Shown here piece by piece: positions 20,149-32,006 of a stretch of 64,000 nt of DNA. The stretch spans positions 277,673,888-277,737,887 of the forward strand of contig CM060964.1 of the NCBI GenBank assembly GCA_030765045.1. Reading direction: 5' to 3'. Numbering within the stretch: the first letter of the stretch is position 1; every line of letters begins with the position of its first letter. The notes beneath the pieces are model-generated. The model searched no databases. It was given only the letters and a program-made list of their open reading frames with translations, and had not been told where the DNA came from. This DNA is from Tenodera sinensis. Taxonomy: Eukaryota; Arthropoda; Insecta; Mantodea; Mantidae. A program made the position numbers and the translations under genes.

Positions 20149-22421
20149 CTAGGGCTAGGAATTTTATGATAGGGCATATATTTTTTGGTAGGAGTGACAT
20201 GCTCCTTAAATAGATATATATGCTTCTTATGAAACAGCGAAATGAATTAACCTTATCTGTTAAGTCATATTTTTGCATATATGGCCATTTCTCTCTGATA
20301 GAGCATATTTTAGTAAGTAAATGGTCATATTTGTCATATTTTCACTCTTTCAAGAAGAAAAGAACTTTCTCATGCAATTTATTTCTTCAGTGTTACTTTT
20401 CTCAGAATTGCGCACCTCATTTTTTTTCCTGGAAAATGGCAAGTATTAACCTTCCTTCCCTGTTTCCTTTGAATTCACAATATGGATTACACCCTTGTGC
20501 ATCAGTGAGTTTGTGTAAGCTGTTGTTACTCTATGAGCAGATAGCTGATTAAGTCATTCTGGACCCTGGACTGCAGACAAGTGTCTAATTCACTCATTGT
20601 GTTATTCAGTCTTATTAAAGTCGTAAGCGTGTGCAGTACAGTTCAGAAAAAATGTCTAAGGTGAATTACAATGTTCAAGTAAAACTAGAAAAGTTTGTGT
20701 CTCAATATGGTGAGAAAGTATTTTCAAGTGACGGTAGAATACTGTTTTGTAAACTGTGCAACGTAAGAGTAACTGTGGAGAAGTCATTTAACATTCAGCA
20801 GCATGTGGCAACAGATAAACACAAATGTGGAGTACAATGGATTGAAAATGAAAAAATACTACAGCAAATGCTCCTAGGGGAATCCCGCCAGTCTTATTCA
20901 CCATTCTGCGAAGAACTTTGTACAGCTTTTCTTTGTGCTGATATTCCCTTAAGTAAACTATACTATCCAAAATTTCATGAATTCGTAGAAAAATATGCAA
21001 GCAAATCTCTTCCTGATTCTTCCACATTAAGAAAGAACTTTGTCAGCCAAAGCTACAAAAAAACAATGCAACAAATCAGACAACAGCTTGTAAATAAAAA
21101 AAATTTGGGTAACAATTGATGAAACCACAGACTGTATGGGTAGATATATTACAAATTTCATTGTGGGAACTTTGGAAAAATGGCCCAGGTGAAAAGTTTC
21201 TAATAAACTGTGAACATTTAGAAAAAGTAAATTTTTCCACCATTTCTAAGTTGTTTGACAGATCTATGGGTACCATATGGCCCGAAGGTGTTAAGCATGA
21301 CAATGTACTTCTCTTCGTAACGGATACTGCACCTTATATGATGAAAGCTGCTGATTCTCTAAAAGCATTGTACAGTAAAATGGTGTATGTGACTTGTTTA
21401 GCTCACGCCTTGCACTGAGTGGCAGAGGAGATTCGTAGTAAATTCAGTGACGTTGACAAATTTATTGAGTGTGTTAAAAAGGTATTTTTGAAAGCCCCTT
21501 TACGTGTTGCAGCATTTAAGTTGTTAGCTCCAGACATTCCCTTGCCATCATCTCCCATTTTGTTAAGATAGGGGTCCTGGATTGATGCCTGCAACTATTA
21601 CTGCCAGAACTTCAACATTAAGAAAAGCATCATTGAGTCATTCGATAGCAGTGAAGCTACTTCAATTGGACTAGCCCAAGAATTAATCTCTAATGGTGAA
21701 ATTTCAGGCAAACTTTCACACATAAAATCAAATTTTGGATTTATTCCTGCTGTCATAACTCTTTGAAGGAATCAGAAGTGCCACTAGTGAAGCAGATAGA
21801 ACAAGTGAAAAAAGTTGTGAATAAATTAGAGGGTGTTTGTGGTAAAGTGGGAAAAGAAGTGACAAAGAAAATGGAAAAGGCAATAGAAATAAACGAAGGG
21901 TATCATACACTGTGTTCCATTTCAATGATTTTATTGGATGAAAAGTTCTCTTAGTCATTCAGATTTAGATTCAAATGATATTGTTCATTTTAAATATGCT
22001 CCTCTTATGTCAGCTGAAGTAGAAAGGAGCTTTTTGAAAGACAAGGCTTTGTTGGCTGACAATAGGAAATCTTTTTTATTTGAAAATTTGCACAAGGTAT
22101 TCATTGTGTATTGCAACTCAGAGCTTATACGAAGTAGAATGAGGATGTAAAAAGCACATAGGTTAACTGTGTTCCTATACTGTTAAAAAAAATCATACTG
22201 GAATGTCAAATTGCATAGTTTAGCTTGTTTCTCATGTGCATTTTATTCTCAAATATAGTTAATTATGAAAACTGACTTACTAATTTATTTTACAATAGAA
22301 ATTTTACCTTATTTTAATATTGTTAGATCATATTTATTATGTTATTGTGCATATTTTGGTAAATGTTTGGTCATAACAGCATATTATGGTGATTTTTAGG
22401 TCATAAATATCCTAGCTCTAG
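20149..22421 (+). mobile_element. hAT transposon B with terminal inverted repeats
   Basis: The left end CTAGGGCTAGGAATTTTATG (from 20149) is matched at the right end, reverse complement CTAGAGCTAGGATATTTATG (to 22421). Flanks CATAATAA and CATCATTA agree at 6 of 8 positions, a decayed 8-bp TSD. Length 2.27 kb, one degraded transposase inside. Confidence 0.8.
20631..22150 (+). pseudogene. hAT transposase B (CGGBP1-like), frameshifted
   Basis: Codons from 20651 start MSKVNYNVQVKLEKFVSQYG and lead into a BED-like finger: FCKLCNV ... HVATDKHKC (about 20748-20826). FVEKYASKSLPDSSTLRKNF follows. The first catalytic Asp is in DETTD (21118-21132), the second in VTDTAPYM (about 21317-21340), then VTCLAHALH, and the Glu box AEVERSF (about 22013-22033) in the C-terminal dimerisation region. 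Frameshifts near 21110-21175, a TGA after LAHALH at 21416-21418 and further breaks near 21570-21760 disable it. The zinc-finger/transposase layout resembles CGGBP1-related hATs. It is the best-preserved of the three copies of this lineage. Confidence 0.8.
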
Positions 22422-22712
22422 TCATCATTATATATACACTCTATAAGCGACACCATCACCAGAACTTGACCAAAGAACATAAGTTTGTGGGACTGCCACA
22501 GTACAATGACTTTTGACAGAACGACATCTGTCAGGTCAACTAGTATCAGATATTTCTGGCCAATGGCTTATATTGAGAAAGTTACTTACCTAACTTTAAC
22601 ATTTATAGATTTTGAGTTACTATATCATCCACTTTAAGAGTTGCTAAAATAGGCCAGGTATATGAAAATGCATGTTCTGTTTTGATAGGATATACTAATT
22701 GCCTTGGAAATA

Positions 22713-23939
22713 CAGGGTTCTTCATTTAAAACCTAATAGGTGCACAGCACTGTGCACTGTCGGCTTTGCTCCCACATAAAATCAGCGCATAAAGCATGTA
22801 TAACACTCTTACCTTATACTTTTCGTGTGTAAAAGTTACTATATATGGGAATCACCAAGCCGTGTTCACACAGCGTATATTCAAACATTCCCTGGTGAAG
22901 TGCCTCCATCCAGATATACAATTCAGGAGATTGTGAAGAAATTCAAAACCACTGGTTCTGGGGCGAACAAAAAACGAAAGTGTAAACGTACAGTTTTAAC
23001 ACAGGAAAAGTTAGACAAAATAGGCGCTTGTTTTGGATGTTCACCAACCAAATCACTCCCAAAATGAGCACAACAGATGGAAATTTAAGAGTCTTCTGCA
23101 CATAGAGTAACTAAATTCTTAAAGCTAAAACCGTATAAGTGTACAAGAGTCCATACTTTAAAACAAGGTGACCCAGTATCTCAAATGCATTATTGTGAAT
23201 GGTTTCTTTCATCAGTGAATGACGGTTTAATTGATCCACAGCTTCTGTTCTATCCCGACGAGGTGTGGTTCCACCTAAATGGTGTATCAACACTCATAAC
23301 AGTCGGTACTGGAAATCCACATCGCGTTCAAGAAATCCCTCACTATGATCGGAGAGTTGGAGTTTGGTGTGCTGTTAGTGCTAGATGCATAATCAGTCCA
23401 ATATTCTGTGAGTAGACTGTAAATGCAGAGAGGTACTAAAATGACATTCTAAACCCATTTTATCATGAACTGACAGAAGTAGAGAAATCCTATGGGTGGT
23501 TTCAACAAGATTCTGCTACTACCCATACTGGAGAGGAGTCCACGAGTAAAATTAGGGAAGTGTTTGAAGATAGTGATTAGTGCTGATGTATGGCCCTCTC
23601 GCTCCCGTGATCTAACAGTGTGTGATTTTTATTTGTGGGGCAACCTGAAAGACAAAGTTTACAAGACAAATCCTCGTACATTGGAAGAACTAAAAACAAA
23701 ATATTAGAAATGAAATTGGAAACATTACAATGGCTCAACTTAATTGTGTGAATCAGAATGTGTTTTCCCAATATAATGCTTGTTTAGCCAAGGGAGGACA
23801 TGTCCGGCATCTTCTATAAGGTAAGTGTTATGCATGCTTTATGTGCAGAGTTTATATAGGAGCAAAGCTAGTTGTGGCGCATCCAAACACGCAAAGGCAA
23901 AATGCTGAGCGCCCATTAGGTTTTAAATTAAGAACCCTG
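22713..23939 (+). mobile_element. mariner-like transposon with TIRs and TA duplication
   Basis: Left CAGGGTTCTTCATTTAAAAC and right-end complement CAGGGTTCTTAATTTAAAAC form TIRs that continue through CCTAAT. TA flanks both sides (22711-22712 and 23940-23941). Length 1227 bp, usual for a mariner. Confidence 0.9.
22860..23820 (+). pseudogene. mariner-like transposase, several stops
   Basis: N-terminal helix-turn-helix remnant YTIQEIVKKFKTTGSG (about 22915-22965), then the DDE region: LLFYPDEVWFHLNG (first Asp, about 23249), VGVWCAVSARCIISP, WFQQDSATTHT (second Asp, about 23494) and DLTVCDFYLWGNLKDKVY (third Asp, about 23620). Spacing fits a DD34D-like mariner. Stops and frameshifts break it into at least four pieces, so it cannot be autonomous. 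Length corresponds to a roughly 300-residue parent. Confidence 0.8.
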
Positions 23940-23999
23940 TAGTAATATGCATTGTATGGTTGACAATAGTTCATTTTAGTGTAATGTTGGCCATGTTCA

Positions 24000-24440
24000 A
24001 TTCTTGGGAACTTCCATTATATTGTATCCTCTGTAGTAAGAGTTTGTCTGTCTCTTACGTTTACCAGTTTATGCGAAACCAATTCAGAGTGAGGAGTTCA
24101 TTTGAGACATTCCCATAAAATTCAAGATATACATTTAATTTGTTATGAAAATATACTAAACATACAGCCATTTTTTAGAAAATCAAAATTTTTGAAAGAT
24201 GTTCCATGTAAAGGGTAGTTTGGGTTGGGGGGACTTTCTTGAAAATTGTTATATTGCATCCTTGGAAGATGCGGAACTTAACCAATTTTTCGTTCTTGAT
24301 TTATGCTGTTCACAGATAGAAAAAAAAAACACACACACACCTTTTCATAATTTTTTTTTTAGATTCAGGGAGTCTCAAAAACTGTATTTCCAGTGAAATC
24401 TTGGTATAAAATTTTTGGGTAGAATACATCTACTTATTGT
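24000..24440 (+). mobile_element. MITE family, copy E, left part
   Basis: Contains TTCAAGATATACATTTAATT, GCATCCTTGGAAGATGC, TATGCTGTTCACAGA and GATTCAGGGAGTCTC as in other copies. The final AGTAGAGAAAGTAAA stands at 27301-27315, beyond the inserted mariner, so the copy was one piece before that insertion. The head is missing. Confidence 0.75.
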
Positions 24441-24544
24441 ACAGTGTGTGCACAAAGTCTGTATACCCCTATAACCCCTATATTAAATTCAAACTGGCAT
24501 GAAATAAAAGTACAAATTTCCAATATTTATGTAATTAAATGTTT

Positions 24545-25610
24545 CTCCTTACATCTTAGGACTCCAAAACATTGGTATGTGTCCCCCCATTGTCTCTGCA
24601 CAGCTGAGTATGCCGCCATGTTCTCGTGTTCATCTTACTCAACATCATTGGAGTCACTGTCTGGAAAGCTACTCGCACCGTATTTTGCAGTTCACCAGTT
24701 GTAGTGTACCTCTGCTTCCATACCTTCTCTTTGATGTAACCCCATAGTGCATTGTCTGGAGCTATTAGATCAGGGCTCCTTGGAGGCCATGTGAGATTGT
24801 CCGATCTTCTACCAATCCAACGATTTCCAAAGACTGCGTTCAGACATTATCGAACAGCCACTGCAAAGTGAGCTGGCGCCCCATCATGTTGAAACCAAAC
24901 ACTGTTTAAGATTCTCGCATGTTGCAGCTGTGGGAGGAGCCAGTCATCAGTCATCAATCAGTAGATAACTGTTCTGATTAACAGGACCATCAAAAAAATA
25001 TGGGCCAAACAGATGAGTTTGTGTCATTCTGGCCCAGACCATGACATGTGGTGGGTTGCGCTCGATTTCTTCGAAAAAATTTGGATTTTCTTTTCCTCAG
25101 AAATAAACAGTGTGGTTACGGGAACTGCGATAGATCTCACATGCGTCTGTGAACATGACTTTTGCCTTCTCAGACATTCTTTGGAATTGTTGCAGCATCC
25201 GATCACAAGCATTAACACGTGTCTGCAAATCAGCATCTGGTAATTCATTCACATTTAATGGACGTGAATGAATCCACTTTAATGTGTTTCCTCATGGTTG
25301 ATTCTGGTATCCCTAATTCTGCAGCATGTTTCCTTAAGGATTTAACCGGAGATTGTTGGATAGATTTTTCCATGTCAGCACATCCAAGTCAGGTGGATGG
25401 TCTTCCACTTCTTGTCGCATTGCGAACACTGCCTGTTAAAAATGTTTTCCGTTTCCATGCTAACAATGTCTTAACGAAATTGTCCATGACAATTTTCATT
25501 GATTTGCCATTAATTTGACACTCTTGAACCCACACAGCGGACACTAAGCATTCCTCAATTGTGTAATCACTTGTATCAGCCATTCTTTCTCAATATCTTG
25601 GCATCAACTA
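24545..25610 (-). pseudogene. mariner-like transposase of the 24442-27295 element
   Basis: Minus strand. N-terminus MADTSDYTIEECLVSAVWV (from 25583), CQINGKSMKIVMDNFVKT and GSVRNATRSGRPST are the usual helix-turn-helix region and linker. The DDE part has MFTDACEIYRSS (first Asp, about 25155), NPPHVMVWARMT, VWFQHDGAPAHFAV (second Asp, about 24885), RWIGRRS and PPRSPDLIAPDNALWG (third Asp, about 24740). One TGA replaces the Trp expected in YFWGKE near 25100, and there are frameshifts. Otherwise the protein is readable nearly end to end. Confidence 0.8.
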
Positions 25611-26367
25611 TATAGCGTTTCACTCTTAGAAGACAGTATGGAGTTAAATGGGACATCTGTCTCTATCTAGCGCATACAAGTTGCCATTAGCCGCATCCTT
25701 TTCTACCCTCGCTCTGTTGCCAGATTCCTAATAGCATGGTATAAATATTCATTTGTTATAAATTTCAGATTTGAACACATTATCCTATGCAGAATTTTTT
25801 TCTCTATCAGGTTATATCCTTTTCAGAGTCATTATACATTTCTATAGGTCCAAATTTCTTCAGAAAACGTTTTTTTCAATAGAAGTCCGATATTTGCTGT
25901 TTCTACACTCATCACGCACTAACTAACAAACTAACTGCTAGAATGCATCTATATTTTTTTCTTAGGTAGAGTAAACTATAGTGCTACTACCTGCCTACCT
26001 TGAATTCTCTATGTTTACCCAGTTAAGTGTTATAATTTTTTAAATTAAATGTCTTCGGAAAATTTTATATATGTGCACTGCAAAAGTTACGCAGTGTGAA
26101 ACTTTTTTGTTATTGAGTTTACATCAGGGAACCAGCGAGAACAAATGTTGAGGAAGGTTGGAGAAAGTTTTTAAAATAAACCAAAAGGCAGTAACCTCTT
26201 TCTTTTATCCAGTAAGGCAAACAAAAGGTATTCATCTATTCAGCGTCAGGCCTGACACAGAAGATAGTATAAGGAGCAGCACTAACATTGGTTCGAAAGA
26301 AGCCGTGTGTGTAACTGTGAGCTGTTATTGCGTTATTTGTTTAATATTTTTGTAAATATTTGTAGTT

Positions 26368-27060
26368 ATGGAGGGGGAAGCTAGGAAGAGACGATATGTT
26401 GGTAAATTAAGAAGTAAGGAACGCCAAATAATTATGAATGTGTTAGATTATTTTTGAAGTAAAATGCGTGTAAGTAAGGCGGTAAAAGAAACAGCTAAGG
26501 CTATCGGGTGTTCAGAAGCAGTAGCGTGTATGATTAAAAAGGAACTAATGAAAGGACCTTTAAGAACGCCATCGAAAAAGAAAGCAAAAAGGGTGGGACT
26601 ACACAAAACGCTAGGTTAACGCAATATGATTGAATAGTGCAAGGTGGAGTGCGGCGAATTGTTCATTCTTTACTGTTTGCAAATATTCCACCCACGCTGA
26701 ATATAATTTTGTCACAGTTCAACAGTGATGAGACCCTACCAAATTTCTCAAGGGCCACTCTGATTTGGGGTTCGAATATGAAAGAAAGGGTAACAAGTGC
26801 ATATTAATAGAAAGAGACGATATCGATATCATCAGATGGCGACATAAATATCTAAAAAACTTAAAAAGGTTTAGGGACCAGGGGAAATCATTTGTTTATA
26901 CAGACGAGTCATTTGTAAATTTAGGTCATACAGTAACAAAGGCGTGGAGGGATACCAAAGTTAAAAGTGCCCGTCTCGTCAAGCAGCAATTGAAGGACTA
27001 AGTACAGGACTCAGGCCACCTCGAGTCGCTCGCGGAGAAAGATTCGCAACTAGTACATGT
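26368..27060 (+). pseudogene. IS630/Tc1-type transposase fragment of another lineage
   Basis: The frame from 26368 gives MEGEARKRRYVGKLRSKERQ, then NVLDYF, AKAIGCSEAVACMIKKEL (helix-turn-helix). A later piece (26765-27001) gives IERDDIDIIRWRHKYLKN, KRFRDQGKSFVYTDESFVN (first catalytic Asp) and GHTVTKAWRD. It ends soon after TTGLRPPRVARGER, so the second and third acidic residues are missing. Stops interrupt it. It is unrelated in detail to the minus-strand transposase in the same element and likely belongs to a nested element. Confidence 0.65.
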
Positions 27061-27315
27061 TGCAACACTGCGCTCCATTTAACGTGTACTGTCTTTTAAG
27101 GGTGAGACGCGCTTTAATTTGATTCATAAGATTTGTTGATTTGTTGTCATAAGAGTGACAACAATTGAACAATCGAAGTCGTCAACAATGGGTATCTGAC
27201 ATGAGAATAATATGAGTATATACCAACCTCAAAAAAACATATTTACTCACGTAATTTTGATTTAGCACAGGGGTATACAGACTTTGTGCGCACACTACAT
27301 AGTAGAGAAAGTAAA

Positions 27316-28704
27316 TATATATATTGTCTTCAGGTTTTCCTAACATACCATTACTGGCAAATTTCTGCTAGGCAGCCTCATTAGGATTTGGTGGATTTAA
27401 CTGAACATGCTGTTTGAAATGTTTAACTTAATTTCACATCAGTGTTTACCACCTGTTGTTAATAAGGATATTACAACAGGCTAATAGTTTTCCTAACCGT
27501 CATGCACAGCAAGAATGAGTGATGGTACACTCGGGTGACTGTGAAAAATAAAATCCTTTCATTTAAAAGTTGGGAGTTATGAATAGTGGTATTATTTATT
27601 ATTATTTACTCAAAAGTAATAATTTATGTCAATATGATTTAAAAAGTGTTAGTGCAACTTTATGAGTGGATGAAGTCATATAGTAATGGAACATGTTAGC
27701 TCACTGTGATAACAAAGGTGATGAAGTATTGCAGTTTACTATTTAGTCCATGGTTTGGTATCTTTTTACTGCCATTAGTAAAATATTTTAATCTGCTGCT
27801 GTTGAAGGAAAGAATAGTTATATAATTTAGCCATAAAGAATATAACAGTGCAAAGAAAATAGAAAAAGCCATGTCTAATACTGTGCTCAGAAAAGATTGT
27901 CTTCATGTTCACAACTACTAAAACCAATTGTATGGTTTGAATACATGTAAGATCAATAATTGTTGAGAATTATGATTCCAAAGTCAAACTGAAAAACAAT
28001 TTTTTACTTTACTTTTTGTTTCCCTTCTATTGGTGTGGTATATTTAAATGGACTAGAGTATATACTGTAATTCATTGCATAATCATTGCCATCGCATAAT
28101 GGTCGTACTTTAATTTATAGACAAGGAATCAGTACTTAAGTACTTCATTGCATAATTGTCATATTAATATTTTAGGTGTTCGCTGTCGAGAAATATTGAA
28201 AAATAATGTGCTGCCACTGCAACCTGTTGGTTCACAGAGGAGTACAGGATATGCAGTGAATTATATGAATAATGTATTCCTCAATGCCGATGCCATCAGT
28301 TTGCAGACTGCAGAGATGGTGTCTAGCCAATGAACGAATCTGATTGGTTCAAGTACCTAAAGCATGGGAATTAGCAGACATGACTAAATGATAAACAAAC
28401 AAGAGCAGCAGCAGATATGAACCATTTGATTAGCACACACCAAGTCAATAACCATCTTATTTTTCAATCATGTATGGCTGTTTGTGTAGTTATTGTAATG
28501 CATGTTAATGTATACTAAATGTTCATGCATGTCCGTTACAATGACTTTCACTTATTATTTACCTATTTAAACAGTATCAGTACTCCAATAATGTTGAGTC
28601 CAGCTGAAAAGTACATGTTATTCAAAATCATTGTAAATACTTTTGTGAATTATAGACAAGTCTTGATTCAATAAATCCAAAGTCACATTATTCGTTTATT
28701 TTGA
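27316..28704. other. Unassigned stretch
   Basis: No supported gene. Short frames such as that at 28148-28333 carry no recognisable domain. Confidence 0.4.
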
Positions 28705-28708
28705 TTAT

Positions 28709-28739
<31 letters not shown>

Positions 28740-29118
28740 GCCACCGCCACCGCCACCGCCACCGCCACTATTATTATTACTATCACTATTATTACTACCA
28801 TTATTATTACTAATTATTATTATTATTATTATTATTGTTATTATTATTGTTATTATTATTGTTATTATTATTGTTATTATTATTGTTATTATTATTGTTA
28901 TTATTATTGTTATTGTTATTGTTATTGTTATTGTTATTGTTATTGTTATTGTTATTGTTATTATATTGTTATTGTTATTATATTGTTATTGTTATTAGTA
29001 TTAGTATTATTACTATTAGTATTATTATTAATTATTGTTGTATTATTAGTATTATTAGTATTAGTATTATTAGTATTATTATTAGTATTATTATTAGTAT
29101 TATTAGTATTATTATTAG

Positions 29119-29165
<47 letters not shown>

Positions 29166-29226
29166 GTATTATTATTAGTATTATTATTATTACTATTATT
29201 ATTATTATTACTATTATTATTATTAC

Positions 29227-29274
<48 letters not shown>

Positions 29275-29285
29275 TGTTGCTGCTG
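28705..29285. repeat. Compound trinucleotide microsatellite
   Basis: (CCACCG)n at about 28709-28768, then (ATT)n variants with regularly spaced TTG, TTATTG and TTAGTA units to 29275, ending in (CTG)n. The structure is a nested hierarchy of 3-, 6- and 12-bp periods. Long open frames through it are simple-repeat artefacts. Confidence 0.95.
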
Positions 29286-29289
29286 CTGC

Positions 29290-30219
29290 TGTTAGTTTAC
29301 TGGGGTAAGCGTTTGCATTGCTGTGTCAGTCACTTTTGTTTCCCCTCGTTTCCTTTCAACTACAAACAGTGTAATGTAGCCATGCCTCAATATGCTCAGA
29401 CTTGCTCTTACTCTCATAACTATACAGTAGTCACTCAAGGTTAGCAGAGCTACACTTCAATAATTTATTGTTTGCATAATGGTTGCACTGTGTATTTTTA
29501 CTTTATGAAGAAAGCATAAAAATTGCGATGCCTATTCTGACATATTTATCACCACCGTGAATAGCTCTAAAACATTTTTAACTTTCTTTCACTTTAAAGG
29601 AGATAGAATTCGTGTGTCAATGTTTATTCTAAGTGCTTTGGCAGTAGATGACAATGGATATGACAAATGAAAACCCAACTAAGAAAAATAACTAATCATA
29701 ATTTCTAACAAATTTATAATTTGGATAATGTATAAGCAGTATTTGAAAATATATCATAGTTCGTTGAATCTGAAAATCTGCATCAAGTGACAATAGCATA
29801 AGACATGTTGCACAAGTTTGTGACATGTAAGTTAATGCTTTTTGATTTTGCTATGTATTTAAATTATTTTTCAGTACATGTGTTGATTTACTTAATGGTA
29901 TTTTACATAAAGCTAAATGTTGACATTCTTTGGACATGGTAGGATATGTTTCTTACAATATGCATATTGTTGTAGAATGCAAATCAGTGGGACTTCTCTC
30001 ATTGTAGGTTAACAGTTTCTAAATGAATGAATGATAAATAGATAAAAATGATAAACTGCTGTATACAAAGAATAACAGTACATAATACCAAACCTCAGCC
30101 TATCCTATTTTTCCAGCTTATTGAAAATGAATAAAGATAGTGAAATTAAAGGGAGTGTAGGTTTTGAATAAAGCCACCTGTGTGTTTAATGGCTTTCTCA
30201 CCAGTTTGAGAAGATAATT
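29290..30219. other. Unassigned stretch
   Basis: AT-rich, with no gene or repeat that I can support. Confidence 0.4.
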
Positions 30220-31056
30220 AAAAATCTGTTGCACTCACATGACTTTCTCTACTCTTGTACTAACCATTCTTACAAACTCTTATTCCTATATCTTCTTCGT
30301 GTTAGGATAAACATTTGTACAAATTATCTTATTGCTTATTTCCTTGTAGGTGTAAGGGGAATGTCAGAATACAGTAGGCTTTGTGCGAGTCAAATGTTTT
30401 AAAGCTTTGAGATTCTGTTGTCTTTGCACACTTAACATATAACAAATGAACGATGATCCATTTCACGAAAGTTGTAAGTTTTCCGAAACTCACGCACATA
30501 AAAAGAAATATCTCCGAAATGGTTCACCTTACAAGAAAATTTATTCAGGCATAAATTGTGCATTTTAGCAAGATCTACATTTTTTGTATAGTATGATTTG
30601 GTCTATCTCTAACGGTTTACCAATTATGCAAAAGTGGTCCAGAGTAAATACGACTACAGGGGCTATAGCCAGAAAATTCAAGATATACATTTCATTTGTC
30701 ATAAAAATATCTCAAACATATGACATTTTAATCAAAAATGTTAGAGCCATTTTCAAGAAAATATAAATTTTCGAAAAATGTTCCATGTAAAGGGTAGTTT
30801 AGTGTGGGGCTATTTTCTTCAAAATATTTGTGTTGCATCCTTGAAAGACATTAAACTTAAATACCAACTTTGGTTTTTAACCGACTTTTCGTTTTTGAGT
30901 TATGCTGTACACAGACACACACACGAACCTTTTCCTGAAAATGCTTTTTTTTGATTCAGGGGGTCTCAAAACATATATTTCCAGTGAAATCTCAACATCG
31001 AATTTTTGAGTGGAATACAATACTTCCCCTACTTACCAGTAGAGAAAGTAAAAATG
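30220..31056 (+). mobile_element. MITE family, copy F (most complete)
   Basis: Runs AAATCTGTTGCACTCACATG to AGTAGAGAAAGTAAAAATG with ACTTTCTCTACT at 30242-30253 and AGTAGAGAAAGT at 31038-31049. About 830 bp, no microsatellite expansion, no ORF with a recognisable domain. This is the best reference copy for the family. Confidence 0.8.
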
Positions 31057-31653
31057 CTGGTAATTTTATTTAAAACTTCACTCCTTTTGGTTACCATTTG
31101 TGTATTACAAAAGAAGTGGATGTGGCCAGCAGCAGAGCATGCAGCAGTCATGATCGGTTGATATTGCAGTTAGCTACATTACCAACTGCAGTGGCAGTTC
31201 TGGGAAGTGCCACTGAAGCATCAGGAAAAAGCTCCCTGTCGCATCTGCTTCCATCATTGAGTTGACGATAATCTGGCATTAATCTGTACCCTAGTCCATT
31301 TCAGGTCAGCAGAGCTTCTTTAGACCATACACCGAGGAAGTGATGGCAAGCGAAAGGTGCATGTGCTCATGTGTTGAACTAGCAAAGTAAGCAGTGAAGT
31401 CCATCTCTGGCATGGGAGATGGCTTACTTGCAACACAAATTCTCAGGCAGGCCACTGTTGTTGCCACAGGTGGCATGAATTGAGGGTAAAAGCAATGTCT
31501 TGATTTTGGGATGATATAGTGCACATTATTTTGTAATGGAATATGATTGTGTTATCAAAGAATAAGAATAACATCCGTTGAAAGGAAAGAAATTTCATAC
31601 AAACAAACTAGCCATGGTTAATAATAGAAGATCGTGGTCAGAATTGGAGCCCT
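31057..31653. other. Unassigned stretch
   Basis: No supported gene or repeat. Confidence 0.4.
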
Positions 31654-31663
31654 CTTCAACATA

Positions 31664-31996
31664 ATAATCCTCAGGGCATCTCCTCTTTGCAGAGGTTACC
31701 CCATTGCCCAGCCGTTGTCCTCCAGCTGCAGCCTAGGCCACGGAGGAGTTCAGGTTGGGGGTGACAGGGGTCAGCATGCCAACTCCCCAGCCATAAGGCA
31801 ACTACTTGACCTTTTAAGGACGCTACCTTTCTATCAGAATAGCTTCTCAATTGGCCCCTCAGGGACCTAACGAGGCTGAGTGCACCCCATACCAGACCTC
31901 CCAGGGGGGAAAATAACCATGCCGGTACCGGGGATTGAACGTGGGTCCTCCGCGCCAGAGGCAGGCATTGTACCAACTGCGCTATGGGGCATTCAC
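31664..31996 (-). mobile_element. tRNA-derived SINE, family 4
   Basis: Minus strand: GCCCCATAGCGCAGTTGGTA (A box region), ACGTTCAATCCCCGG (B box), GCATGGTTATTTTCCCCCC, then GGGGCCAATTGAGAAGC and an ATT tail. TSD CTTCAACATA at 31654-31663 and 31997-32006 is exact. Confidence 0.85.
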
Positions 31997-32006
31997 CTTC
32001 AACATA

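Larger units (their letters stand above)
24442..27295 (-). mobile_element. Second mariner-like transposon, inserted in MITE copy E
   Basis: Left GTGTGTGCACAAAGTCTGTA and right-end complement GTGTGCGCACAAAGTCTGTA are TIRs, followed on both sides by TACCCCT. TA duplications are at 24440-24441 and 27296-27297. At 2.85 kb it is long for the family, and it holds two unrelated transposase remnants in opposite directions, so a second element probably sits inside it. Confidence 0.85.

Noticed and set aside
28701..29444. Long frames with runs of Tyr, Leu, Ile and Val
   Set aside because: They are translations of trinucleotide microsatellites in several frames, with no non-repetitive domain.
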